Assembly: GCA_963920685.1 (NCBI GenBank)
Contig: OY987326.1
Span: 84,860,103 to 84,924,102, forward strand
Direction of reading: 5' to 3'
DNA length: 64,000 nt
DNA from: Polydrusus tereticollis
Taxonomy: Eukaryota; Arthropoda; Insecta; Coleoptera; Curculionidae
This document shows positions 12,244 through 24,060 of the stretch, piece by piece. Position 1 is the first letter of the stretch. Every line of letters starts with the position of its first letter. The position numbers and the translations under genes were made by a program. The notes under the pieces were generated by a model. That model worked only from the letters and a program-made list of their open reading frames with translations, was not told where the DNA came from and ran no database searches.

Positions 12244-13140
12244 CTGCTGGTTTCACCCTTCGGCTTACGCCATGCTTCTTGTCTCTATCAACTGGCGCGC
12301 GATGCGAGTCGATCTATTTTTCGCCCAATAGGAAGCTCGCGTCCCAATGACGTTTTGCAAGTACCATCGCGATGCGTTTTAGACTAGCTACGTGACTGAA
12401 TGCTAATAATTGCGTTAAGTTACAAACAAAAATAGCAGAGATTGAAATCGCACGCACACATCATTTACCAACCGGTTCTCTTTGACGTGTTGATACACGT
12501 TTCCCGAACAAATTACGTACAATGTACTATTTTTAATTTAATGTATTTTTTAGGTTTTGTGCAAAATTTATAATAGTAATAATTAATGTAGTGAAAAAAA
12601 ATACTAAAATTGGCACTATAATATTTTTATAAGTTTGATATCCCCTACTTAATAATTATGGTTTATAAGCTACATTTATTTTACCTTTGGAGCTAGGAAG
12701 AAGCTTTGGTTGTTTCTCCGAGTTCTTTCTTGATCCTCTTATCGGAAGAATATACTGTTTTACACCCCAGCACAAAGCAAACTGATTTACTCTTACTCAT
12801 TATTAATAATATTAAGAAAAAAGTTAATAACAAAGTGATGTTAATAAATAAAACGAGAAAAGCGCCACACTCACTAACAAAGAGTGTGTGATGCCCGATA
12901 CAGGGTGACAAATTACTAAAAAAAATTTTAGTTTAAAATGTACTACAATATAATTTTAGCTTCACTTGAATTTTTCAGCTAACTCTCACAAAAGGTTCAT
13001 TAATTGACATTTAAAATCTTTGTTTTTTTTTTAAATCAATGTCGATGTCAAAAGACAATGATTGTTTTCGTGTAGAAATTAAATACATATAAAACACGTC
13101 ACAGGCACGAAAACATCTGATATCTTTGGCTAAAGATTGT
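12244..13140. other. Unassigned DNA
   Basis: A GC-richer patch at 12,240-12,380 gives way to AT-rich sequence. A pair of overlapping short frames at 12,693-12,911 shows no motifs. No supportable gene. Confidence 0.4.
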
Positions 13141-13360
13141 GACGTCAAACCAAAAGCTTCGAGAACAATCTAGAAGTTTTCGGTTGTTGAACTTCTTTTG
13201 AACCCAATTTGGGTCATGATGGTGTCATTGTCACGAGTCTAGTATTGCGTTCTATTTTGCCACGGTTCTTAAGAACAAAGGAAAAGTGCGTTGTGTGACG
13301 CAAATAGACCCTCGATTTCCAGCTATAAAAGCAGTGTGAAATTCAGAAAAAGAAGATAGA
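13141..13360 (+). promoter_or_regulatory. Heat-shock-type promoter candidate (HSE array plus TATA box)
   Basis: At 13,158-13,180 the sequence reads TTC-ga-GAA-ca-ATC-ta-GAA-gt-TTT: five alternating heat-shock-element units in correct 5-bp phase, three exact and two with one change each. A TATA box (CTATAAAAG, TATA from 13,324) follows about 150 bp downstream, with further GAA/TTC words between. Transcription would start near 13,354 on the plus strand. A GT-rich splice donor (GTAAGTG) at about 13,602 after an ATG (AACAATGAGAA) could end a first exon, but no coding exon is recognisable downstream. The layout is like insect heat-shock genes; a chance match cannot be excluded. Confidence 0.45.
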
Positions 13361-14318
13361 TCTTAATATCCAGTTGCAGAACGAAACTCTGCCCGTTTCA
13401 AAAATTAATTACTAATTAATTAATTAATTTCTTTTAAAATAAATATAATATTTTGAGACTTAGAAAAGTAACATGAGTTCAGATTAAAAAAGTTATATTT
13501 TTCAATATTTTTATTTATGAGTGAGTGGTTTCTTTAGTGAAGACTAGTTCTGTCAAAATACTTGCCAGTGTCGTACCGTACAGTGAACGAAGAACAATGA
13601 GAAGTAAGTGTCTGGTTTCGAATAAACTTTATATTTTGGTCATGGTATAAAAAGAAAAAGAATATATATTTATAACTGTTACTATTTTCTGAAAGCATTA
13701 GAAAGCACATCTATTTAATAAATGTCCAAGTAGATTTTTGCAGGGGAGTTTTGAGATTTTTAGTTTAATTATTATATTTTGGAGCCCTGAGAGGACGGCT
13801 AGGTTAATTTGAATTGCACTTGTTGTGGGAATTAATGGGATTGTAAAAACTATAAATATTCACTTGATTAAAGTCTTTTTGGCCGTGTGAGGTTGGCTAC
13901 CTGTATAATTAATATCCGTTTTTTTTAGTTTAACAACTTTAATTGTTTTAATATGAATTAGGACGAAAGGTGTGCTGTAGTGTTTTATAAATGTTTTCAG
14001 GATTTGGTATTAAGTTGCTGATTTTTGATGTTGGCACGAATTGTAAGCTTTTTGTAATCAATTAGAGAACAAAAGGTAATTATAATATTGGATTTTCGTT
14101 GGATCATTTTCACAGCATAGAGTTTTTTTTTCTATTTTTTTTGTGTCTGTTATTTTTAATTAATTTATGGTATCTATTGTGTGTAAAGTTTTTATATTTA
14201 TCAATATTTTGAAAATTTCTCCAATTACGACACTTATATTTAAATAAAGGAATTATTTTAACCCTATAAATTCTCGGTGTTTTTATGCTTAAATTTAGAA
14301 AGGGATTTTTTTTTAGTA
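13361..14318 (+). other. Possible first exon and intron start; otherwise unassigned
   Basis: If the upstream promoter is real, 13,354-13,601 would be an untranslated first exon and the DNA beyond would be intron. Apart from the GTAAGTG donor there is no direct support; the remainder is AT-rich. Confidence 0.25.
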
Positions 14319-14473
14319 TTTTGCTCTACCAAATTGATTTTGCTCTACCAAACTGATTTTGCTCTACCAAATTGATTTTGCTCTACCAAACTGATTTTGC
14401 TCTACCAAATTGATTTTGCTCTACCAAATTGATTTTGCTCTACCAAATTGATTTTGCTCTACCAAGTTGATTC
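14319..14473. repeat. 19-bp minisatellite, eight copies
   Basis: The unit GATTTTGCTCTACCAAATT repeats with an exact 19-bp period; the word GCTCTACC occurs at 14,323, 14,342, 14,361, 14,380, 14,399, 14,418, 14,437 and 14,456. Early copies alternate between AAATTGA and AAACTGA variants, suggesting a 38-bp higher-order duplication before later single-unit expansion. Confidence 0.95.
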
Positions 14474-14673
14474 TACTATTCCAAAAAGCTAAGAGAACGA
14501 ATAGTAATCTGATTCTAACATTTAAGTCAAGATATAAAAATTGTTCATTTTTATTCTTTCTGGTTACAAAACCTGATATCATATGATACAGGAAATTGTG
14601 GTTGCCACGAGATGTAGCCACGTGCTGCAACTCTCATTCGTAAACTTACATTTCTGTGTTAAAGCACTTTGAG

Positions 14674-14768
14674 GTCCCTTACCTTTCCGTCAGACCCGGA
14701 GCCTTGCTGAAGGGCCGTAAACGGCGAAACGCGTCCAAGGATTGGGTCTGACGGAAAGGATAAGGGAC
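14674..14768 (+). ncRNA. Hammerhead-ribozyme-like hairpin, copy 2 (better preserved)
   Basis: A long outer stem pairs 14,674-14,697 with 14,744-14,768, with a single one-base bulge. Inside it, CCTTG pairs with CAAGG to complete stem I. The junction reads CTGAAGG (14,707-14,713), then a GCCG-TAAA-CGGC stem II, then GAAA (14,726-14,729), then a minimal ACGCGT stem III ending in GTC, so predicted cleavage follows C14735. This is the order of a type I hammerhead self-cleaving RNA. The core consensus is CTGANGA, so the last A is G here, and stem III is only a couple of base pairs. A related copy sits at 10,823-10,888. Such motifs accompany retrozymes, satellites and Penelope-like elements. Confidence 0.6.
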
Positions 14769-14891
14769 AACTTTGTACACAAACTTATTCTAAGTTTGTG
14801 TTTGTGCTCACCCACAGAATTGGATTTAAATTATTATTTGTTTACTATTTTCGCATATTGTTTTCTTTTTTAATATCCATGCAGTTTATTA

Positions 14892-16549
14892 CACTCAGTC
14901 CAAAAAGTCTCCACAACTACATATTTTTATACATATTTTTTATTAGTTTTAACCATCTAACTGAAACTATGAAAAAACAAAATGTATACTATTATTTCAG
15001 GCCTAACCGATAAAAAATTAAATAAAAAATAACTGCAAAATATTTTATTGAAATGTTGCATCATAATTTAAAAATATTAACAAAAACTAAGTCAAAAAAG
15101 TGTCCATACAGTAAGATATACGCAAGGAAAACTACAATATATTCAGTTGCACTTAATCAAGTAGTCATTGCTAACTAAATTTAAAACGAATGAATCATTT
15201 TCAGCCATACTTTTTAATCTGTCACCCGTTGTAATTGATTTTGCAGTGAATTTATTTAATTGTTACAAAAATGAGTAAAAGAAATTGTAAAATTCCCAAT
15301 TCAGTTCGAAAGATTGTAATTGATTAATGGAAAGATGGAAAATCATTTACAAATATAGGAAAAATTATAGGGAAAACACACGCTACGGTTCAGTACATAG
15401 AAAGTAAATCAACACAAATCAACTGGTTTGTATAAGATTCGACCCCGCTCCGATCGACCTAAGATATTAGCTCCACGTGAAGAGGCCAGTATTGTTAGAG
15501 AAATAGGTGAAGATTCAAAGAACAGTGAACCCAAAGTTGCAGAAGAAATTAGAAAAGAATTTTCGAAAAACGTTTGTCCGCAAACTGTGAGAACACAGGG
15601 CAGGTTATAATGGACGTGTAGCCAGGAAGAAGCCGTTTATTTCAGAAATTAATCGTAGATAACGGTTAGAGTTTGCTAGGGAATATTTTTCAAAGCCTCC
15701 TGAGTTTTGGGAAACAATAATTTTTGGTGACGAAAGTAAGATCAATCTTTTTGGTTCTGACGACAGAACTAAAATTTAAGGAAAGAAGAATACAGCATTA
15801 AAAATTGAAAATATTTGCTCTACGGTGGCAGTGTTCTGCTTTGGGGATGCATGTCTTCAGGGGGAGTAGGAAATTTAAACTTAATTGATGGTACAATGGA
15901 TCAGCATGTTTATCTAAACATTTTAAGGAACAATTTGCGAGAAAGTGTCCAGAAATTGGGACTCAAGGGAAGGTACCGTTTCTAACAGGACAATGATCCT
16001 AAACATACCGCAAAGATAGTCCGCGAATGGATGATCCATAATGTGCGACAGCAGCTTTATACCCCTCCACAATCACCCGATATTAACCCCATCGAACATT
16101 TGTGGGATGATCTTAAGCGGCGCATTCGCAAACACAATTTTTTAAATAAGAAACAGTTAAAAAATAGAATAATACACGAATGGGAGACCATACCTCCAGA
16201 AATTACTAGAAAACTGGTTGCAAGCATAACAAGTAGGTTATAAGAGGTTATCGAGGCCAACGGAGGTCCAACTAAATATTAGGTTAAAAGATATTGTAAT
16301 TTTCTGTTAAATTAATATTGATTATTGTTAAGTGTATGGAGACTTTTTTGCCATAGTATTTTTTGTTAAATATTTCTAAACAATGATGTAACATTTCAAT
16401 AAAATATTTCGCAGCTATTTTTTATTCAATTTTTTATTGGTTAGGCCTGAAATAATAAATTATATTTTTCATAGTTTCAGTCAGCTGGTTAAAACTAATA
16501 AAAAATATGTAAAAAATATGTAGTGTATGGAGACTTTTTGGACTGACTG
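14892..16549 (+). mobile_element. Tc1-like DNA transposon with long IR/DR-type ends
   Basis: Inverted repeats of about 215-220 bp (14,892-15,110 and 16,335-16,549) bound the element, with TA on both flanks. Each arm carries the motif AGTCCAAAAAGTCTCCA at the outer tip and a related copy at its inner end (near 15,091 and 16,335). This doubled transposase-binding arrangement is the IR/DR architecture. The 1658-bp length is normal for the family. The transposase inside is mutated, so the copy is no longer autonomous. Confidence 0.92.
15271..16243 (+). pseudogene. Tc1-like DD34E transposase, broken
   Basis: The frame begins MSKRNCKIPNSVRKIVID, followed at once by a stop (TAA near 15,325), then helix-turn-helix text with KSFTNIGKIIGKTHATVQ. 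The catalytic triad is traceable across frames: FGDESK (first Asp), QDNDPKHT (second) and SPDINPIE (Glu), with exactly 34 residues between the last two. The segment 16,031-16,243 stays open to the natural stop. At least three stops or shifts disable it. It would have bound the inverted repeats of its own element and pasted it at TA. Confidence 0.92.
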
Positions 16550-17279
16550 TATGTGTACTAAATCGTGCATCCACAGGCAGTTCCTTGGTTCAAAAAACAA
16601 CTCTTGACACATACAAAAATTACATTTATGTATATAATGTAAGAAATATCAAATGATTTCTATTTCAGCTATTGGGATGCGACAAAATCCCCAATCGTTT
16701 GCTCACGATTGCCCGAGGGACGTTTTGTATTCAATATATTTACTCTTTCACTGACTGTCTTATCTTACAACGAACTAAAAATCTTACTAGTGAAAACTAT
16801 TATGGAAATAGCAATGTCGTGTATAAAATACCTGACTTTTTCTATAGATCATGGTAATATTTAGGGAAGCTGATTCCTTGAATAGTAAAGAAAAACTTTA
16901 TAAATACGTTTGTCAATATCCTGGTTCAAATTTCAGTTCATAAAAGGACCGGGTTTAAAAACTGGTTTTCTCATATAAGCATTTGGGTGTCGAATATTAT
17001 ACCTTTTCGCAGTAGTATTGGAAATACTGAGCAGATATTTCTAGACTAATTAAATTATTTTCTAAATTAACCTTTTTTATCAATTAAAAGTATTTTGGTT
17101 ATTATAAATTATTCTTTTTCGTTTAAATCCGGACAAAATATCGAAAGAGATATTATGATCGAGCGAGCAAATAAACGATTATATAATATTATTTGGCATT
17201 AGGCAGGTCTGAAAACTGTTTGCACCGCTTTTTAACTCCGATAAGATCTTAAGGCGGGCTATTCAAGTACAATAAATGG
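16550..17279. other. Unassigned AT-rich DNA
   Basis: No recognisable coding or repeat structure beyond AT-rich sequence. Confidence 0.4.
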
Positions 17280-17560
17280 GAATACAAATGAATGGAGAGT
17301 ATATTAACCTAATTCCTTGTGCTATTAATATCGTCATTCTAAGTGATAAGCTACATGACCTACATTACCTATTAATTAACCTGCATTAACACGAAGGGGG
17401 AAAATATGGGCGTCAATACAAAAATCAGCAAGGCTAAATTCATGATCTTCAGTCGACAGCAGTACCTCAACGCTTCACTATAAATTGACGGAGAAAACAT
17501 AGATAGGACAGCTCAGTTTAAATAACGGATGATATATCTAGGTCCAGACACTGTAGCAAT
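17280..17560 (+). pseudogene. RTE-like reverse transcriptase fragment
   Basis: Plus-strand translation around 17,400-17,540 gives AKFMIFSRQQYLNASL followed, after one stop, by IDGENIDRTAQFK and a YLG-like word. This matches the part of RTE-type reverse transcriptase just after the active site (K-MI-S, then INGE-IE-V-FKYLG). It is short and decayed. It might be the upstream part of the fragment at 19.9-20.4 kb, separated by later insertions. Confidence 0.55.
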
Positions 17561-19154
17561 TTTAAAATTAGTTAATTAACTTTGTGGGGAATCCTAGACT
17601 TACCTTTGATTCTTACAGTCATACTTCCACAAAGTGCATCTTATATAGTTATGTGGTTTAAAATATGTTTATTAAATTGTGTCATCTTTCCTTACAGACA
17701 ATTAGTTTAAATAGTCAAAATATGTGGGGTTACAAGTAGTGCGCTCGCTTTTCTGTTGGTTAATTGTGCAAGGCGCTACAAGTAGGTTGACCATGTATTT
17801 CCGTTTCAGTCTCCGTCAAGTCGCAGAATGCCCGTTTTTCACTTTAGGCAATTTTATGTAATAACAAAGTTGTTTGGAATTATTCTCTTTATTTTATTAT
17901 TTAATTTATGTTCTGGTAAAAGCCCAGACTCTCGTATCGTTTTGATCTTTTGTAGTTTGTTTTTTGTTTGGCAACACTTCAGTCAGCTGGTTGTTGAAGG
18001 AGGCCTTTGAGCTCGTTTCTTAAAATATCTTTAGAGAGGAAGGTTGTGCCTCGCTGATAGGTCATTTTTTTTTTGCCAAAAGACCACGAGGTCTTAACCC
18101 CTTTTTAGAGGTAAGCTCCTTTTATTCTTTTCTTGGGTTGTTGTTCTTGTTGGGATTCAGTGGATAATTCTCTTTTTCATTATTTTTAGGCGTTTTGTTG
18201 GTGGATTGGTTTAGCCGTTTTGTCGTCTTGGTTTTGCCGTTCACGGGGTTGTAAGGTTAGGAAACCACCTACCTCATGTGCTCTAAGTAGATACTTTAAC
18301 GAGCTACCATATCAATTCCACCTGGCCTACCAGAGAAAACCACATGGGGCCATCCTGATCGATTGGTCTAGTTACACAGAGTGGTATACAGTTATCTGGA
18401 TGCATTTTTACAATTCAATTAATTCTTATCGTTCATAAAGTTTATCAAATGTAACCATTTCACTTTATTACTTTTTTAACCTTTCTTATCAATAATGGTT
18501 TTTGTAAAGCGAACTTGGCTTGAGGTCATCTTTTTTTTGTATAACCAGACATAACGAATTGACGTACTAAAGTTTCTAGAATCTTTAGAGGTTATATACA
18601 CACATTTTACATAAATACTAGTCGAGAAAAGCTCAGATTAATTTTTTTTATGCTTTAATCCTAAACATACATTTTTTTTTAGTCAAACTAAATTTTAAAC
18701 AGTTTCACTGTGATCATAAAGCTGACATAAACCATTTTTTTTTATTAAGTATAGGTATTTCTTTTTTTTATAAAAACTTTACTGTTTCTGTGGGAAATAT
18801 TAGTTTTATTTATTGTGTAGCTTTCCAATAAGAACTGACATTCGGTATATTTTTCCTGGTTTGGACTTCTGTGAAACCAGGTGGCGCCCAAGGCTAGCCA
18901 ACGACGAAGGGAGTAGTAAAGTAAGTATAACGGACCACGACCTAGTGCCTCTACATCAAGAGCTACCGTCAGCAGATAGTGACAACCTGTTGTCCATGAC
19001 ACAAGATTGCCACTGTCATAATACAGGGATAAAATTTAGAACAGAGACAGCCCGAACGACCGACGTTCCAAAAAATAAACTCACTTTTCTGTAACGATTT
19101 AAAATTTAAAATTAATGGCGTAAGAGACTAATATGACATATAAATATGTATACA
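17561..19154. other. Unassigned DNA
   Basis: Contains frames at 18,220-18,438 and 18,813-19,094 in GC-richer patches, neither with recognisable motifs. No TE ends, RNA gene or supportable gene are identified in this 1.6 kb. Confidence 0.4.
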
Positions 19155-19450
19155 TGTGAGAACTTTGTTCTCAAGCCACTTGCTGAGACCTTATACAATA
19201 AGGATTAACCAAATTATGCTAAAACAGCTATTCTCTGGGCTACATGCCCCAACGAGCGCTGAATTAAATAGCACAATTTGGCGTATTTTGACTAACACTG
19301 TTAGTACTAAAATACAGACTCAGATTGCAGAAACTACCGGGAAAGAAGAGAATGAATCTTTATTTCCAATGATAGGTTGCTACGCTGCTGCTACCTGTAG
19401 ACCGGTTTCGAACTCTTTGGTTCTCGTCAGTACAGGGCAAGCATGACAAG
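19155..19450 (-). repeat. Dispersed repeat, copy 1 (inverted relative to 40.3 kb)
   Basis: The reverse complement of this block resembles 40,280-40,515. Shared words include CAAAATACGCCAAATT, CTAACAGTGTTAGT-type text, a GAGAACAAAGTT box at one end and CTTGTCATGCTTGC at the other. It is non-coding. The class (SINE or MITE) is unclear: no clear pol III promoter and no clean TIRs. Confidence 0.72.
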
Positions 19451-19599
19451 CGAGCACACCTACCTTACTATTTATTGCGTAAGAGAATAGTGAAAACTTA
19501 TACGGGTGTGGAAAAAATCCATTGGCCGTCCATATCCTAGTAATAAGTCAGAAAATTAAAAATACGAAACATTGCAAAATGAACAAAAATGTGTAGATT

Positions 19600-19895
19600 A
19601 AGTTTTCCCCACTCCCTACATCGCAATGCATCTCGCTCATTGTTCTGCTGGTGTAACACTTCCCGCTTGGACTGAATTTAAAATTTTAGTTTTTGAGTGC
19701 TACTTACGCTGTTAAAGGAAGATGTACTCTGTTGGACACAGGTGTCATAAAAATTACGTACTACTACTTTCTTTCACTCAGGAGACAACGTACAAAGCAA
19801 TGAATATTTATTTTATGTCAATTGAATCGAAGCGAGAGGTGTGACACCAGCAGAACAATGAGCAAGATGCGATACGAGGGAGTGGAGGAAACTTT
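19600..19895. repeat. MITE with about 65-bp inverted repeats
   Basis: The arms 19,600-19,667 and 19,831-19,895 are inverted copies with CAGCAGAACAATGAGC-type text and AGTTT(T)CC tips. TTA flanks both sides, suggesting a 3-bp duplication of the PIF/Harbinger kind. The interior is non-coding. Confidence 0.7.
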
Positions 19896-19934
19896 ACCTA
19901 CCCATATCTGTTCACTTTGCCATACTTCAAATCA

Positions 19935-20440
19935 TTACTCTTCTAACTTATTACTAAGATATGGGCGGCCAGCGAATTTCCATGCCGGTATGTGGTCACT
20001 ATTACTATACAGAGCGGAGATCTTGACAACAAAAGATGCTACTGTTAATCGTCTATACTCTAGACGCTTCAATATGTGGATACATTCACGAATTCTTAAA
20101 ATGCGATTGACAGCTCTGCAGACCAATGAAGCAGTGTTAAATAGGGCTGATGCAGACCGTTCACTGCCAACTACCGTTAAGTGCAGAAGAATTGTAAGAT
20201 AACATATCATTCAGAGGAGAGCAATACGAGAGCATTCAGCTAATAATGATTGGCAAAGTCGAGGGTCCTAGAGGCGTTGAAAGGAAGAAGGCCTTCTGGT
20301 TAAGGAACATTCGTAAATGGACAGGCATATATAGTATATAGTGCTGAGGAACTGTTCCGTTTGGCACAAAATCGCGGAGGACTTGCGAATGTTATTGTCA
20401 ACGTCAGGAAGACCGGATATGGCACTTGTAGATAATATAA
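19935..20440 (+). pseudogene. RTE-like retrotransposon C-terminal fragment
   Basis: Translation yields a YGAE-W-L relic, then FNMWIHSRILKM, TNEAVLNRADADRSL-TTVK, and across frameshifts GKVEG and WLRNIRKWTG. This is the post-RT tail (MW-YRRILKI-WT, NEEVL, LL-TIK, GKIEG-RG-GR, SWL-NIR-WTG) of RTE-like elements. It corresponds closely to the better-preserved fragment at 35.7 kb. Several stops are present. Confidence 0.75.
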
Positions 20441-21899
20441 TAAAAGATACAGATAATTATAATTATTATTTTTGCAGAAAGTGTCCCCAGGTGAATTATT
20501 TGTTTCTCAGTAAAAGTTACAACGAAAAATAAATGAAAATTAATATATGTGACCGGTTTATACCTTCGCAAGGATTTAGAGGATGAAGGAATATTTTTTT
20601 TTACTAAATATTATTAAGATATTAATTTTTTGTATTTTTCTATTACTTAATTAGGTATAGAAGAAATCAATGCATGCGCTCGGGTAATCGGGTAATTGAA
20701 GGTAATTTTACGTGAGCCGCGAGTGCAGCTGGGTGCCAATAATTAGGAGTGGCATGCGCAATGAACAACTCTTTCAAAAATGTACCCCTTTGCCCCTCTC
20801 TTCCATCCCCACCATTTGTTTGCCTTTCTAAATATTTGATATTCAAATATAGACTAAAAATTTTTCATTATGTGTTTGAAAGTTCCAGAAGTTTAGATAA
20901 AACAATTAATACTTTTCCTTAAACAAGTTTGTAATTAATTTAACTTCTCTAGAATCCAGAGCTCACAAGCTGCATCTAATAGGAAGAAATAACTTTTACG
21001 AAGGGCAGCCTTTTTGCTAATAGTCGTTGACATTCCACCTAGCTGCCATTTTCTTAACTCATTATGGCTTTCACCCTTCTTGACCTTAATATAATATAGG
21101 CCTTGTGTAAGCATTATACAGAGAATAAAATGCCGACATTTAAAAACTCTTTTCTGGATTATCTAGCTGTGGAGAGAATGACCCTAAAACTAATGTTTTT
21201 TTTTTATCTAAATGGTGGATTATTACAGGAAAGAAGAAGTACAGTATATAGAAGACGAACTATTTTTGTGTATGAACGAGCCTTTTTTCTTGTTTGCCTT
21301 TAATACAGGGTACAACTGCAATAGTAAATCATATTAATTTATTTCAACAACACCTCTTACTTTACGTAATTAAAAAACATTCCATAAATAACTCTATTAG
21401 TAACATTCTCAGCAGTTGTTTCCATTAAGTTTCTTTGATACTTTAGTCTACTGTCGTATATTGCCGTTTTGTTAAAGCGACTGGCGTTGTTCCGCAGGGA
21501 GTACACGAATACAAGTGTAAAACATAATCTGCAATCCTTCCCTAGTGTTTTTGCTATAATACAAATTTCTGGAAAACATTTCCTAGAGATATTTGTGCTT
21601 TTAATAAAGCTTTTACAACTTGACAACTTCTGAAAATACGTAAATTTCCATTTAATATATTTTTGCTCGGGATTTTGGAATTGTTACATCAGTGGAGCAG
21701 CAAAATAATTCTTGTGAAATTGAAGGAATACAAAAGAAGCGAAGACTTATAAGTACATACATTATTACTTTTGTTGTTTAAAAAGTGGAATCGGTGATAA
21801 TTCAAGAAAAATATACCGCCTTGTGATTCAAAAATTTGTAAAAATTTAAAGTTGTTTTCAAACTGAATCTACGGGTCCAACCAGAAGATATTTTTCTTA
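20441..21899. other. Unassigned DNA
   Basis: AT-rich, with a short GC-richer stretch at 20,660-20,770 (GTGAGCCGCGAGTGCAGC). No recognisable element ends or domains. Confidence 0.4.
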
Positions 21900-24060
21900 A
21901 AATTTATCCAAGAGCAGTTTAAAGAAATCAAACCATCCTGGCGCCTCAACAAGCAAAATTATCCCAACATTCACCATTTCCAGAAGCCAGGCTGGTACTT
22001 CGAATAGCAACTTAAGTTGCTAAATGACCCAAGATTAGCAGCTTCCAAATTGACTTCTGGAATGTAAGAGGACTGAACTCAAACATCAATGCAGTCCATC
22101 AATATCTACAATTTACCAAACCTCATATACTCGCACAAACCGAAACTAAGGTCAGATCATCGGTTAGTACGGTCAGCTATTTACATCCTGGGTACGACTT
22201 TCATCACCCATTTAGACGCAATTTTGACCTTTGTCTCATTGTCCGCAGTGATATTTCTTGTCATATCGTAGGTTATCCTTACTGGCATAGAAGCTTTTAT
22301 CCCTTTCTCGAAAATGTGCTATTCTAACAGCAAGCCTTGGATTTCCAAAAATTGTGAAAGCTGTAAAATCAAAAAATTATTTCAACCGACAAGGCGTCAA
22401 AAGCCTACCGCCGAAAATCGTACCATCTTTTTTTACGCTTGAAACTAATGCAAGCAAAACGATAAACCAATGCAAAGCAGCATTCAACCAGAGAATCAAA
22501 GACAAACTTCTTGAAATTCAGCGGTTAGTTTTCAGAGAAAGACTCCACCGAACATTTCCCCTGTAGAATCGAGAATGTCCAAGATTGTTTTCCGGCAGCA
22601 CCATGTTAAACGAATCTTGACGCAAAAAAGCTTCTGGATGAAATTCCAGTCATCGTAATTAAGACATGCGGTGACAAATTGACATCGGTATTTTGTAGGC
22701 TTTTTAACTTATCCCACAAAAAAGGAATATTTCCTTCTTGATGGAAAACTGCGCGAGTGCAGCCCATACCCAAAAAAAGGAAGAAAACCTTGCCAAACAA
22801 CTATCGTCCAATCGCATTGCTTTCGGTTATATAAAAGTCATGGGGAATGCTGTAAGCGAAAAATTATTAAAGTACCTAGAAGCCTTCAACATTATTAGTG
22901 ACCGCCAGCATGGATTACTCATGTTTGAGACAACACATATAGAACATCATGGAGAGTCCCGGGCTGTAGCACTGGAGGATTACCAAGGCCTCTGACCGAA
23001 TATGGTATGAGAGGCTCCTAACTGAAGTGATATCATACGGAATACCGAATCAATTTTGTTCATGGCTGTCTATCTTTCTTAAGGAACGTTCTCTGCGAGT
23101 GGCGATGGACGGATTTCTCTCAGACACATTTACCATCAACGCCGGAGTCCCTTAAGGTTCTATATTGGCGCCCACCCTCTTTTACTATACATTAACGATC
23201 TTTTGGAAAAACTAAAAATCTTATATATAGCTGCGCTGATGACAGCACACTTGTTTTACCTTTAACTTTGAATGCTTGAACATCGACTGCCAATGCACAT
23301 CTCTATTGGCAGCAAGAGGTCTCACAACTGAACAAAGACCTGGAAAAAATTCTGTTTTGCGGTGACAGTAACTAAGTAGATTTCAACGCTAAAAAAAGAC
23401 AGGCGGCAGCTGTTTCTAAAAAAGTTAATGTTGAACAACCAGATAGAGTCATGGCGGGATACTCGATTCCCTTGGCTTCTTTAATTCATATATTGAGCGA
23501 CAGTTTGGATAGTCATATGTCTTGGCATAGTCACGTTGCGGCCATTGCGAAGGCAATACTTTTCCGAAATAAGGACCTCTATACACTCCAACAACCTTTG
23601 ATACTCTATAAAACCCAAAGTCGACCATCGCTGGAGTACTGTTGGCATACATGGGGCTCTGCTCATAAACATACACTGAGATTGCTAGATTCCATTTAAA
23701 GAAGAGTCGTGATCGGCGACAATGATCTGAAAAACAACCTGGAAAGCCTTTAACATCGAAGGTAGGTTGGCGACTTGGGTCTATTTTATAAAGATTTTTA
23801 TGGCAAGTGCTTAACTGAAGTTGCCCGCTGGATTCCACCCAGAGCGGTGCATGGTAGAAATACACTACGAGCCACTGCAGCCCACCCGTACGTGATTCAG
23901 CTTAGTGTCCCTCGAATGACAATGTTTAAAAATGCTTTTATCTGGGGGACGTCATCACTCTGGAATGCCCTCCCTGAGGCCGTGTTCCCCATCGCGACTA
24001 TAATCTCCAAAGATTCAAGACTAACTTGAATCATTTCCTGCGCACATGCACCGCTTGTAC
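21900..24060 (+). pseudogene. Decayed jockey/I-type non-LTR retrotransposon
   Basis: Traceable in order on the plus strand: endonuclease start (FWNVRGLNSNINAVHQYL, then KPHILAQTETK) at about 22,040-22,150; a linker with KSKNYFNRQ and CKAAFNQRIKDKLLEIQ (22,350-22,530); RT text NYRPIAL and SDRQHG (22,790-22,920); RVWYERLL-type and INAGVP-GSILAPTL (23,000-23,180); YADDSTL-like (about 23,230); and a tail FWGTSSLWNALPEAV then NLQRFKTNLNHFL (23,930-24,040). Parts are missing and stops abound. It once encoded the nick-and-copy enzyme of a non-LTR element. Confidence 0.85.

Noticed and set aside
23449..23865. 138-codon minus-strand frame
   Set aside because: Antisense to the decayed plus-strand non-LTR element, whose motifs are on the opposite strand.
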